The notes beneath the pieces are model-generated. The model was not told the DNA's origin, did no database searches, and saw only the letters and a list, made by a program, of their open reading frames with translations. Shown here piece by piece: positions 1 through 13,000 of a stretch of DNA of 64,000 nucleotides. The position numbers and the translations under genes are program-made. Position 1 is the stretch's first letter. Every line of letters begins with the position of its first letter. This DNA comes from Limnephilus marmoratus (lineage: Eukaryota > Arthropoda > Insecta > Trichoptera > Limnephilidae), in assembly GCA_917880885.1 (NCBI GenBank), contig OU862927.1:35181571-35245570 (forward strand). Direction: 5' to 3'.

Positions 1-1875
1 ATTTATTTCTAGCGATACATACGGTAAATAACATACTCCATCCCTGTTAAAAAGGGGTTTGGACTAAATTCATTATCCGGGTTTTACACCCCTAAAATTT
101 TTGCAAACACACAAATCATTATTTCATAAAAGTTCGGCATACTTTTTTCTGGTTAAAAATACATTGAAATTTTACTTTTTAATTAGGTATCCCTGCTTAG
201 TGTTGTACGTAATATTTTCCAATAAATGTTATACAATATCAAAAAAGTGTGCATCTTTTCTCAAAAGGCCTTCTCAAAAAATGACAAGAGTACAAATAAT
301 TTAAGTTTAATATGCTATGCTTTAAACTTCTTACATTTAAAAGAACCATTCCATAGCAAAATAAATATACCAAATCAATTTACAATATAATATAATGTTA
401 AATGATTTCACATAACAACAGCCTGTCACAAAATAATTCATTATAGGATTTTACGATTAATACATATTATAATAACATGTATACTTCAGTTTTGGGTTAT
501 ATTTTATACTAGGAGTAATAATATTATAAAAGGAACTATTTAAACACATGAAACTAATCATAAATAGCTAATAACAACGAGGGTACATCTCCTCAGCATA
601 TTTAATTACATTATTTTACAAAAAAAAATAATACACTTAGGCAAAACCAAAGTGAGAATTTCATTGATTTATATTTATCAAAATACTTGTAGGTTTACAG
701 AATTTATTGTTATTTGAAATCGAGATACTGAGATCACTGACACTATGAACAATTTACTGACCGAAGAACATATCTACAGAACAGGAGAAAATAAAAAAAG
801 CAGCAGTCAATCTCAAATACATTTTTTCAAAGTGGTAAAGTTTTCCAGTAGAAAAAGGACGGAAAATATCTGCATTTTGTTACAAGACGGCGGAAGATAT
901 TTCTCAAATTAAATGTAAGACACTTTCAAAGTAACAGTGTTACATTGCCAGCAAATAAAATTTATTTTTGACCCTTTGAAAGTAATAAAAGTAACAATGT
1001 TACATCGCTAACAAATAATAAAAAAAATACTATGTTTGACCCTAAGTAACAGTGTTACATTGCCAACAAAAATACTATGTTTGACCCTTTAAAAGTAACT
1101 AATAAAAACAAATCTAAACAATACAATGACACAAAATAAGTTACTTTGGCAAAAAGGCCCTCGATCATAAAACTAATAATATCATTTAAAGTTTTATAAA
1201 AAAGCATCACATTCATAAAAAAAATTTCTTCATTTCCATTCATTCCTTCGTTTCTTCTACAGTAATATAACTATTTAATTTCTATACATAGGTGACATTA
1301 ACAATATTTTAAGTTTGTTCAACGATTAATTTACTTTTGTTTAAATAAATTACTTTCATAAACATTGTAGTGAATTTTATAATCATAATGTATAACAACG
1401 CGACGCGCAAAAAACTGCACAAATTACAAACATTTATCTGTCAAATTTACCATATTATAATTATTATAGTAGTAATTGATCAATAGTATCTAAACACCAA
1501 AGATAAATAGTTTTTACATTTTCATGTTCTTTATATTCGTGTTCAAAATATTACTAATTTGAATGCATTCTGTCAGTGGGTTAAACACGAATAATAAGGA
1601 CAGAACATAGAACAGTTTTTACACAATATTAGTTATTGTATGTTCACGGAAAAACAATAAAATAGATAAGTCACCCCAAATCAAAATGAGATAGATCAAT
1701 CATTTGCTAATTCAACGCGAGTTAACGATCACAAAATGGCAGTCACTTTTCCTAAAGTATTCATATTTAATCTCGGCCGTTACATAACGTGATATGCCGC
1801 CAACAACTCGTCTAAACCTTTACATTACATTTTTGTAAATTACTATGATATATTCATAGGTGCGAATAATTATAT
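1..1875. other. AT-rich 3' flank / possible 3' UTR, no gene
   Basis: No coding region is supported. The stretch is very AT-rich. Positions 900-1090 carry three imperfect copies of a block built round TTTGACCCTTTGAAAGTAAC and GTTACATTGCCAACAAA, a small local tandem array. If the PRODH transcript has a long 3' UTR it would extend into this region, but the polyadenylation site cannot be fixed. Confidence 0.5.
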
Positions 1876-1930
1876 GTGACACTAATAGGCTCCGCTCAAC
1901 TGGAGTGGTCTGCAGCTGCTAGATTTAATT

Positions 1931-2186
1931 CTTCAGTACAACAACTTAAGTACTTACATCAACTTCAGTACAATAACCTTAGTACAAAAACTTTGGAACA
2001 TCAACTTCAGTACGAACAACTTCAGTATGGCAACTTCAGTATATCGACTTCAGTACAACTTCAGTATGACAACTTCAGTATATCAACTTCAGTACACCAA
2101 CTTCAGTAGAGCAAATTCAGTATATCAACTTCAGTACAACTTTAGTATGACAACTTCAGTATATCAACTTCAGTACAACAACTTAA
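1931..2186. repeat. Minisatellite, unit about AACTTCAGTACAAC
   Basis: At least fifteen imperfect copies of a 12-16 base unit (CAACTTCAGTA followed by CAA or TAT variants) run head to tail. Two overlapping open frames with LQYxNFS repeats come only from the array. Confidence 0.9.
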
Positions 2187-3279
2187 GAAAGGCGTTTTCG
2201 GCGGTCATGATATTATTATAAAATTAACTGAATGTGTTCCCAAAATACAAATAGGTACTTACGTATTATTATTATCCATCACAGAGGGCTGCACATTCGG
2301 TAGGGTCTGCCAACATTGCATTAGTGCCGAACCGATCTAATTTGAGCAAACCTCCACACAACGAAATGGAACATGGTTTGAAATTACGCTTGTATGGGCT
2401 TGTCAACTTCTAACTATGCACATCTATGAATATATCAAAGATTTTACTTTTAAAAACCAAATAATATGACAAAAATTTTACTTGTTGCAAAATAAAAAAT
2501 TAGATCTTTTATCATATTGATATTGACCGAATACCATTTTATAACGTGAGACCAATGTCAAAAACAGCCTTTTGAGCTTATTTCGAAAATCATCACATTT
2601 CAATATACGTTTCTTTCAGCATTCAATTAATTCATTTATCCTTCAAACATACAATACTACTTTATAACACATAGCATTTTCATTTTATAGTGAATGAGAT
2701 TTTCAAAATGCCTTTAAAATTAAACAGATTAATAAACAACTAAAGACTATCCAACGCGAGATAATTATTTTTTTCATTAAATCAAAACTATTTAATATAT
2801 ATATTATATCTTTTTATAGATTTCGGTCGAAACAAAAAAATGTGCAGCTATTGATAGTACAAAAAATACACATAAATAGGTAAACACCACGGAGACTTGT
2901 GACGAATGAGGAGAATTAACTAAAAGTCAAAATGATCGGTTGGTGCCAAGCTAGGATTTGAGATCAAACGGTATTAGCTTGACAACAATCAATCTTCGGT
3001 TGACCGTAATACTAAGTAGCTAACCCGTCACCTCGTAAAAGCCCGTAATGTCTGGAAATATTTTTTAATTTGCGGCAGCAGCAGGATTTAACATCAATAT
3101 TATTAGTTGTTAAACATTTTAAATTTACAATTTATAATTCTCATGTTAGCTGGCATGCAATCTTGTTGAAGCATGTTTGAAATACAAAGATCGGAGCGTC
3201 CTGTCAATCTTATTATGTGTGATATTCTTTGTAAATTCTACTCAAGCTGCAAAGAAAGTACCTATAGAATGTTGAAAGA
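2187..3279. other. AT-rich flank, nothing recognised
   Basis: No coding exon or clear transposon end was seen. Positions 2450-2850 are simple AT-rich DNA. Confidence 0.4.
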
Positions 3280-3284
3280 TGTCA

Positions 3285-3582
3285 TTAAGCAACAAAGGTA
3301 GGTAGGTTACATAACTTTGCAAGCTTTGCAAAGAAATAAGGAAACATTACACACATAATAATCCAGCAATAAATCCAGATTCCATTGCTTACTTTGCAAT
3401 AAAGCAAAGATACATAACATGTCATGCTTTGCAAAGAAGTAAAGTAAAACAAGGTTACACACTTTGCAATAAAGTAAGGACGTGTAAGATATTTTGCTGC
3501 CAAGTAAGGTAACATAATTAGTCCACAGTTTGCAACAAAGCAAGATTACGTAATATATCATACTTTGCAAGGAAGTAGAAAC

Positions 3583-3625
<43 letters not shown>

Positions 3626-3720
3626 GTAAGGCCAGGTTTGCAATAAAGTAAGGTTATGTAAAAATATTTTGCTGCCAAGTAAGGTGACATTAGTCCACAG
3701 TTTGCAATAAAGCAATGCTA
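3285..3720. repeat. Imperfect tandem array with internal (TA)n
   Basis: Units of roughly 30-40 bases contain TTTGCAATAAAGTAAGG and TTTGCAAAGAAGTA, repeated about ten times and interrupted at 3579-3620 by a (TA)n run. The array ends about 85 bases below the PRODH stop codon, so it probably lies in the 3' UTR. Cysteine/tyrosine-rich minus-strand frames over it are array artefacts. Confidence 0.8.
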
Positions 3721-3805
3721 CATTTCGCAAATTATACAGTAATCAAGACATTACAGCACAATGACGAGGATCGAGAGAGGAATGGAACCGTCGGAGAGTC
3801 TTGAT

Positions 3806-4011
3806 TCAGACGGGCACGTAGTTTCCCTTGGGCTTGTAGAAGATCTGGAACGTCAGAAGACGACGGAGCAGCTCCTTGCGTACCAGCCTCTTTTCCTTCT
3901 GCACCTTCTTCAGCACTCCTTTGTTCTCCTGCGCGCGTCGCGAAAGGTACGGCAGCACCTCGTTCACGGGGCCGTACGGGATGTATTTGTAGGCGGAATA
4001 TCCAGCTTGAC
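3806..4011 (-). CDS. PRODH: PRODH terminal coding exon (C-terminus)
   Basis: The exon follows acceptor TTTCCAG (plus 4012-4018) and begins with the last two bases of a Gly codon. It reads [20 protein letters not shown], then [11 protein letters not shown], then a basic tail ending in [10 protein letters not shown] and the TGA at 3806-3808. In the family the YLSRRxxEN helix supplies the tyrosine and two arginines that hold the proline carboxylate, and all three are present. The lysine-rich tail is typical of animal PRODH. The plus-strand open frame at 3761-4036 is its shadow. Confidence 0.96.
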
Positions 4012-7000
4012 CTGGAAATGTCCCAAATTAGATTAGTTTTGAGGTTAAAATACACCAATTTATTAATAACGACTTGTAATATCTGATTTGACCTGGAAAT
4101 AAAACAATAAAAAATTGGGTGTGTTTTGAGATTAAAATACAACAATTTATTAATTACGAGATGTCCGGCCTGAAATTAAAGGCTTTAGTTAAATTTATTT
4201 AAATAATTAAATTTAAAATTTAACAACCAAACATAACAAAACTACCAAAATTATAAAATGAAATAAACTAAATAATTAAATAGTTTTCAAGTATTCACCA
4301 ACTATACATAGACTTACAACTTGTATATGTGTGTATTGTAATGTATGTATATATATATCTATCTATATGTATATATGCATGTACGTGTATGTATATGTAT
4401 GTTTATGTATAAACATATTTTTCTTATTTTTTCAAATATATATATATATATATATCTTAATATTATCTCTCTTAAAGTTTAAAACAAAAATTAAAAACTT
4501 TCTACTACAACACATAAATACTTGTCACACTTAATCACAAACACGTAAACACCTCAGCACAGGTTCTCCTAGTGAGGTGTTCACGAAACATACAAAATTA
4601 CCCATCCACAGTTTCACCTTCTCAAACCTACCTTACACCCAACATAATTAAATTTCAAAATATATTATGTAAAAATTATAATAAATAGGTAAATACTGTA
4701 ATATATAGAAATAAATAAATAAATAAATTCATTTTTATCAAGTATTTTTGAGGTTGGAATGCAACAATTCACCAGTTAAATAGTCATAAAGCTATAAAAT
4801 TAGATGAATTTTTGAATTCTAATAACTCGTCCAAACGTGTTATTCTATTAATACGCGGAGAACTGGTGTACAGGGACCGAATTCGGTAATTTCCGGTCTT
4901 TCGCCATTACAGCGTTGGGAGTATTGGAGGTCAGTTGGAGGTAAAAAAGGGAACCGATTTCTTCACTTTGTGTCTCATGTTAACATAATACATCAATGTT
5001 AAGTAGTATGTTTTTTGACCTTTGGTGAAGCCAGCAAAAATGATAGATCTGCTCTATGATGTTAGCTAATTGTCAGTCCTTGTTGGTTAATGAATTAGTG
5101 AACTCACCCAATGGGAAGGTGATGTAGTCGCACATGCCCAGCAGCTGGCCGAAGCAGATGACCTTGTCCTCGGGGTGGACTCCGATCTGCTTCATCTGTT
5201 CGATGGCGAAGCGCACCGTATCCTCGTTGTGGGAAGCCACCATGATGCCGATCTTCTTGTCTGCACCCTGGTCCTTGTTTGCCTAAAACAAAAACATTCA
5301 ATTTGTAAAGAGTTACATTTTAAAAAGACATTGTGCGCTTATATAATTACTGTGACAATTTATGCCTACGATACCATGATGGCCAAAAAAGGCAATAAAC
5401 ATACATTCCTTATTGATATATTTCTGCAGCTCTTTCAAAAAATGAGATACACATACACAATGTACGTTGGTCTGTTTCCTCCAAAGGAAAAAAAGTCATC
5501 ACTTCTCTCACACACCGCACCGTGACGTCTCCGTAAACCCCTACCAGTACTACTTGCCGGTATGATAATTTAGAAAGTATGGAATATAGTTACAAGGATT
5601 GAAGTGTGAGTGAATTCCAAAAATTCGAAAATGTCAAATGTCAATGTGCTGGTTTTGCTTTTGTTTCATGTAATGCTGCCGCTCTTTCTTTCACACTAAA
5701 TAACAACAGTTAAAAATGAGACAAACGGTGAATGTATGTCAGCACCCCTCCAAAGGGCCCCATGATGGCCGGCGTAGTCCAGCGGTAAGGCTCTTGACTT
5801 GCACACCGAAGGTCGCGGGATCTCGGCGTGGAAAATAAATTTAATTACACACGAGTAGTTACACTCTTGTAAAGGTTATATATTATATACATATATATGT
5901 TTATACTGTTTCTAATATGTTTAATTTGATTAATTTGTGTTATTTCACAATTTATTAATTTAAAAATAATATGTAGTATATTTGCGGAACGTTCCAGAGT
6001 GGAAGATACTCTCAGTATAGCCCTGGTGTAAGACCACCATTCAGAATTGAAACGTTGCTTGGAATGGCATTAGCCGTGTTTGGTGACTAGATCTGAATAG
6101 CCAGGTACTTCCCCACCTTCCTCTTCCCTATCTCCTTCCCCTCCCCACTACCTTCAGCCTCACAACATACCCCAATTGGGGATGCCATAGTCTCACTGGC
6201 TTCAGACGGGAGCAGTTGGGACTCTTGTGCGGTATTCATATAAAAAATATAAAAAAAAGGAAACATAAAATCATTTTCATACATCTCCCTCTCACAAAAA
6301 AAATTAAACGCAATTCCAATTATTTTGTGTGTCTCGCCAATATTTAATATGTAAGAAAGAGCTGTAGCATTCTGGCGATAAGGAATGTGTGTTTATTGCT
6401 GTTTTTTGCCATCAGGGTACTGTAACCGTGAATCGTCATTGTAATTATAAAAGTGCACATTAGTAATATCAAAGCAAATTTGTGGTAGGTAGGTAATTTA
6501 CTGAAAGAGTTTCCAGTTTATTTGAATGTTCTGTTTTTAAATTAAATAAAACAAAAGCATAAGTTTTGGTTTTGACAGATGTATTATTGGCGGGAAAATA
6601 TGGTTTAGAATAAAAAACAACTTGAAAGAAAAGTAGGGATATTTTTATGCCTCGTTCCTAACTGAAAACTCCTGAAAAAAGGATTAAGTAACTACTAAGA
6701 GTTAGTACCTACAGTAGTTGTTGGCTAGAAAAATGTGCCGGAAGCTTTTTTAATTTCAAATAAACAAGGCAATTCAAAGTAAACAAGGCATTATGGAAAT
6801 GTTTGAGGTTTTGGTAAGCAATCAATAAATGTAAGACAAATTATTTAGTGTGGGTACCTTGATGCGCCTGAGGCACTCGGTGAGGCATTTATGATAGTTT
6901 TCAGTGGTGGCCTCGTACGTGGGGCAGATGGGGTCTTCGTATCCCATGGCGGCCGCTCGTGCCCTTTCCTGGAAAACAAAAGAAGATGAAACATTAATAT

Positions 7001-10000
7001 GAAACACTAAACTCTCAAACTAATGGCGTGCTCTGGAATCAATTTGTAAAATTTTGTATCTGGATATTCCAAGTCAAACAACCATTTTTAGTTTGCGCTG
7101 TCGTTTGAAGAGCTTTTCAGCTTTGAAATATGTCTTTTACTGACAAAAACAAGACATAACATCTACGCTTGCTTGTACCACATGGTGCATTTTTTTATCA
7201 ATAAATTAAAAGAAGGACAAAGGCGGGTAGTACCTAAAGCTAGTAAGTTTAAGTAAGAAATTACAGTTTTAAAAAATATAATAAATGTGTTTTATGTGGT
7301 TATCCACAGGTGGTATTCATTTAACTAACATGATGTTAACCTTTAGACACGCCCAGTGGTTCCGTATCTGCGGATTTGCGTCATTATGGTGCGAATATTT
7401 CACAAAAAAATGCTTGGGCAGTGGGCTACCTTTATTGCATACGGCAAGCGAGCGTTTAAACAAACCGTTAGAAGCCCAGTGGTACCGTACGGGCCCGTGG
7501 ATTTGCGTCCCATATGGGACTTGTGATTATGGTGCGAATATTTCACAAAAAAATGCTTGGGCAGTGGGCTACCCTTATTGCACACGGCGCACAAGCGTTT
7601 AAAGATTGAATAAAGTTGTCGTAGGTACCAATTCAATATAGGCTCCTCGCACAATTTTGGCCCCAAAATAGAATCCCTGTCTGTCGGCCTGCTCCAGATC
7701 TGTCACCACCTCATTAAAGGCGTCCTTAAGGTAGGTTTGGTATGTGTTGAACACCACTGCTTTCTCCTGTAAACAAAAAGATAACGATTTAGCACAGATA
7801 ATAATAACAAGAATGAGATAGTTACTAAATGATCTCACCAGAGCGACACTGAGAGTATCGTCCACTCTGGAATGAAGAGTGTGGCAAGTGAACACCAGTG
7901 GCGACGCAACAACAAATCAAAATAACAAATTTTAGAATCACACTCATCACGATCTAAGCTAGCCTAAAGGGAATTCGCTTCCTGATTGCCGGCAATTCAT
8001 CAGCCCCATTTGTGCTCTCATATTATTTGTATTCCCTTTCTGGCTGCGCCAATTTATCCCCTAAAACCATGCATGATCGTGTGAGAAATGTGGAGATCCC
8101 CAAATAATGCAAGGCTGAAGTAAGCGTAATGAATAAGATTAAGGAAAGGTCACTCAGATGATGGGCACACAGAGCGAATTAACGAAGAAAGGAGTGTAAG
8201 GAGAATATATGACGCAAATGTGAATGGTAGAAGAAGTCTGCAATGCCCGAGAAAGACATGGCACGATCAAGTGATTCAAATACTTGTGTCAGGCCATTTC
8301 AAGAGTCAAAAGAATAATAGAAGTGTATGTATAAGACGATATTGTATAAATATGAATTAGGCAAAGAGGATGTGCCAAGACCTAGTTGTTCTCTATGCCT
8401 ACGTTCGGCGGTATGTTCTCTTTGCCTACGTCGTTACAGCTAAATGTCGTGATGGTTAGTTAGTTGGTTTTTTGTAATGTATCATGTAAGCTGGAACTCA
8501 CCGTATTGTATTTTCTCATCAACTCCAGAGTGATTCGGGAAATGGCGGGCTGGAAATAAGTATGCTCTGCATCTACCATCACCCGGACGTCCATCTCTTT
8601 AGCTGCCTGCAAAACAGAGTTTTATGGTCAAAGGGAGAAAGTAAATAATACATTTCAAAAAATAAATAAAGAAACTGGAGAGATTGTAGAAATGTGAAAA
8701 ACAACTGGCAGTTCGTGATAAATCTCATCTCAATAAACCGATAAATGTAAATGGGGCACTGAATCAAACTCAAAAGCCAGTGTCCACTAATAAGCTAATT
8801 TATAGAATTCACTGGGTTGATGACTGTCAGCTCTCAATCACCTGGATGGATAAATTTCCCAAGATCACTGACAAAGTCATCGAGTTCAATAGAGGGCAAT
8901 GGAACAAAAGATGGCGGTAAGTTTTAAATTTCTGATTAACACCAGCCGCCTCTTTTTATTTATTCAAGAAAAAAACATCGCCAAAAAGTGTGTTTTGTTT
9001 TATTTTGCGAAGCTCGGGAACAAATATTTAAATGTTTTATGATCATTTTCTGAAGAATTTAATTTTCCACATTTTTCAAGAGGTTTGTAAGCAGGAGATT
9101 TTGAATTTTAAAGCAGTAGGCCTGATAGTTTATTTTTTCTGGACTTATTAAAAGACTAATTAAAAAAATGTATTTTACTCGCAGTATTTAATTAAGCATC
9201 GAAAATATTTGTAAGCGATCTAATTTGCAAACCAAAACCACATGATTTTGCATTATTTAGTACACTCTTAGTAGTGTTTCACGTTAACCTGTCGAATGTT
9301 GGATGGTATTTCGAAAAGCCACCCGCAAATTACATAGAAATTATTTAAAAATAACTCAGAGTAGCTACAATAATCAAATAGTACCTAGGTCCTAGATCGA
9401 TATTGGTGCAAGCGATTCTGATCTTGTCCTTCACACATTTTCTTTATACATAAGGATTAAAATGGGATTTAAAAAAAAGCAAAGATTAAAGAGCTGGCGG
9501 GCTCACTACAGATGAGAGATTAAGCGAGTTTCACTGTAGTTTCAAAGTTCAAAATTGATCGAGGTCACCCCATTTTAGGTTACTCAAGATAATCGTCCTG
9601 CACGCACCTGCACGACTTGGTTGAGCCTGCGAATCATGTTTCGGAACATTTCCTCCTCCTTGGGGGGCAGGCGAGAGATGATGCGCCGCATCTGCCCGGT
9701 CTTGGGGTCCGGGATCCTGAACGTCTCCGACAGGGCGAAGTTCTCGTCCATGATGCCGGACCAGGGGAACAGATGCAGGATACTGCAAAAACACCACAAT
9801 ATATAGGTTTAGATAGGAAGTCTTGTTAATGTCGTTAGATTAGATTAACGATAATAAATAAGAAAGCAAACAGTTTTGTTTGGGAGGTGTCGACATTTCA
9901 ATAATTACCGAAAAGGTTATAGATCACGTGGTATGGTAATAGATCACTCTACAGGAAAAACTCCTCATAAAATTCGCACAACTCTTCGCTTACATGCAAA

Positions 10001-13000
10001 ACATTCTGTACACTCGCTGTAAATAGAGTTTACGTATATCATATTAGACTAGCAGGTAAAAATATTGCAATATTTGTAGATAAATTTGCAAGGAAAACTT
10101 CAATATTTCTCTTTGAATGTTAGAGATGGCGCCACTTCCATTTGCATTTGTGGGGTATATGGAACAATTGTGTACAGCAGACATTGTGTTAGCTTAATAA
10201 TATTATAGTAATATAATATACCTACATAAGGATAAACTACGAGAAAAATCGGCCAAGCATAATAAAAATGATAATACCCATCAGCAGGGGGTGTATTGGC
10301 AAACTTTTGCCCCATATTTTGACAAAACTTTTTATTCTGTTACGTTTGATTAAATATTTATACACCTACTTGCTGACAGGGCCATATGTCGCTGTGGCTA
10401 ACAAAACACAACGCCATCTATAGGATGGTTACCCAACCTAGATAACCTAGTGTTGGGTTGATAAATTGACTCACACCTCCATCTGTTAGAAACTTTTGAA
10501 ACTTAAAAATAATTACAAAGCATTGTCCTATAACAAATTAAAAATATTGGAGTTAATAATCATTTAAAAATATTGAGGTCAATAATCAAGATAAAAACTA
10601 TCCTATCTTTTAAGTTGAACCAAATAACACACAGTAAGCCGAATTTCACCAAAATCGGTTTAGTGGTTTCGGAGTTTATCTCGAACAAACACCGTAACGC
10701 GATATTTACATATAAGGATTGTAATAATTATTTAATTATTTTTTAAATACATAATATTATTTTTACAATAATTAGAAACAATGACAACTTAAGAGGGCAT
10801 TACCAGAGAAAGCCGGAAATACGTCATTTTCAAAAAAGTTTTTAGACGTATTGACTCTTTTCCACAAAAAATTATAAATGGATTTCGAAAGATTGTTCTT
10901 TTATCTAGTGAAGTTATGTAATAAATTTTTAGATTTATTTTTATTTTTTAGTATAATAAAGTTATTCCATAGGTCGTTGGCAGATTTGTTAAATTTTCAA
11001 AAAAGTTTTTGTATTATACCACACCCATTTCAAATAATGTAATCATGCAGTAAAATAAATCAATACATTATCTAGCAAAGTTATGTATTAGAATTTTAAT
11101 TTTAGTTTCAATAAAATCATTAAAAAATATGTACGTACATGTGTTTCTTGACAAAAATTGGTCCATTTGTGTATTTATTTGCGCACTTACAAACTAATAT
11201 ATTTCAGATTTTTTTAACATTCTTATTAAATTTAGACATTATTGAAAAATGATAAATACTTATAATCAAAAAATAACTACAAAAAGTACACTATTTTAAT
11301 AGTTTTATCATCACGCCTTTCAGCATTTTTGGATGAAGGTATAAATTAAAGCTAATTTGGATTGAAATAAATTCGATATTGAGTTATAATTTAAAAAAGC
11401 TGGTACGGAGAAAAATTAATCTTTCTCATTGTAACCGCCCTGCACGATCGGAAGAACAACTTTCGACGAAATGTGGATTTTCGTCCGCTGGCTGGTTAAA
11501 CGCTCTTAATTAACGGCACCAGAAAGGAAAAATCTTTCCTTTAGAGAAGTTTAATTTTTCAGTCCTAAAAATTGATTAGGTATGTATTAACCCTCCGAAT
11601 TTTCGCGAATATTCGCTTATGTTGTCTCTACCGAAATGACATTTTACGAAAACTTTGTGTTATTACCGCTTCACAATTAAAGCTCTATAAATGAAACATT
11701 TCTGAACGTAGCCGAAGAGTAAAAACTGTTTTAGAAAAGTTACAAAATAATCTTTCGAATTATTTTATTACAAATAAATATTAACATTTGTAAATATCAA
11801 AATTTAGAAAGAAAACATTAAAAAAACGTAAAAATGACTCACGTGATGTTTTTATGTGAAAAATCTCAGATTATGTAAACAACAATACTTATTCTATTGT
11901 ATAAATGTATAATAAACACTTTTGTCACCTCACTTTTTTATCGTTTCATATAAAAATATTTAATAAAAATTAACAATGTCGAGCGCGATAGAGCCGCCCG
12001 TAGGAAATTCGGCGGGTAAAATTATGTGTCAGATTGCGAGAATTACAGAATATTCTTGTTATGTATTTCTAAGGTCAACTTGAATAGGGATGTACATCTT
12101 GTTCCAATATCGACCTTTTACTTTTTGTTTTAGGGATGTCACTAAAAGAATAACGGAGTTAGAACGGTTTCTATGGAGACACACGCGTTAACGTATAAAC
12201 ACGCTTATTGTACTTGACTGCTGTTGTATTTCTAACGCATATATCTGTTTACGTTGCTGACCGGTTATCAATGGCCTGAACCCACATCAGAAGTTTATGT
12301 TTTGCATGGGAAGATGCTGCAGATGATGAATAAATAATAACAATAATAATTTTGTGTTTAACTAGCGGTTTGCTTGGTGAATTGAAGTGGTAGGTAGAAA
12401 AGATAATGAATGTGCTATGTACTGGCAAAAATGTCTATCGTTCTTTTCATATAAGCTAAAATATTCATCAGACAGGTGCCACACGCAAAGATAAAAGATA
12501 AAAGATCATCTCACGCACAATAACGCTCTCCAAACAATCCCATCAGACCTGTCACACCTAAACAGTTTATGCGCAGTTACAGAGCTGCCTAAACAGGCGG
12601 ATGACAGCTGTTAAGTTGACAGATTCAGTCATTACAAAGAAATGGCATTTCGTGGCAGCTCTCTAATTCATCTGACCCCCTCTCTTACCATAGGAAGAAA
12701 TATTTGATAGAGTCGTGTGACAGTACAGTTCAACAGATATCTGCTCGCGCTTTTATCTTCGCGTGCTGCACCCGTCCAAAGAGTAAAAAGTTCATATAAT
12801 ACAGGCCTAATAAATGAGAATGACCTATCCGATGAAATTACTCAGTAAAATGATTCCAATATAATAGTAAACAATTATTTCAAATAAATACATTGGAAAA
12901 TTTACACTCTTAGGAAATCTACCTTTTGAGTATTTATGATCATAAATGAATTATAAATAGCGTTTACGTTGATTATTATACTTGCAATAAATCATTATTT

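Noticed and set aside
1876..2221. LQYxNFS repeat proteins
   Set aside because: Artefact of a 12-16-base minisatellite.
3285..3690. Cys/Tyr-rich minus frames
   Set aside because: Artefact of a tandem array containing (TA)n; no signal peptide-domain architecture, no homology recognised.
4331..4534. Tyrosine/valine-rich 67-codon frame
   Set aside because: Product of a GTATGTATATA microsatellite.
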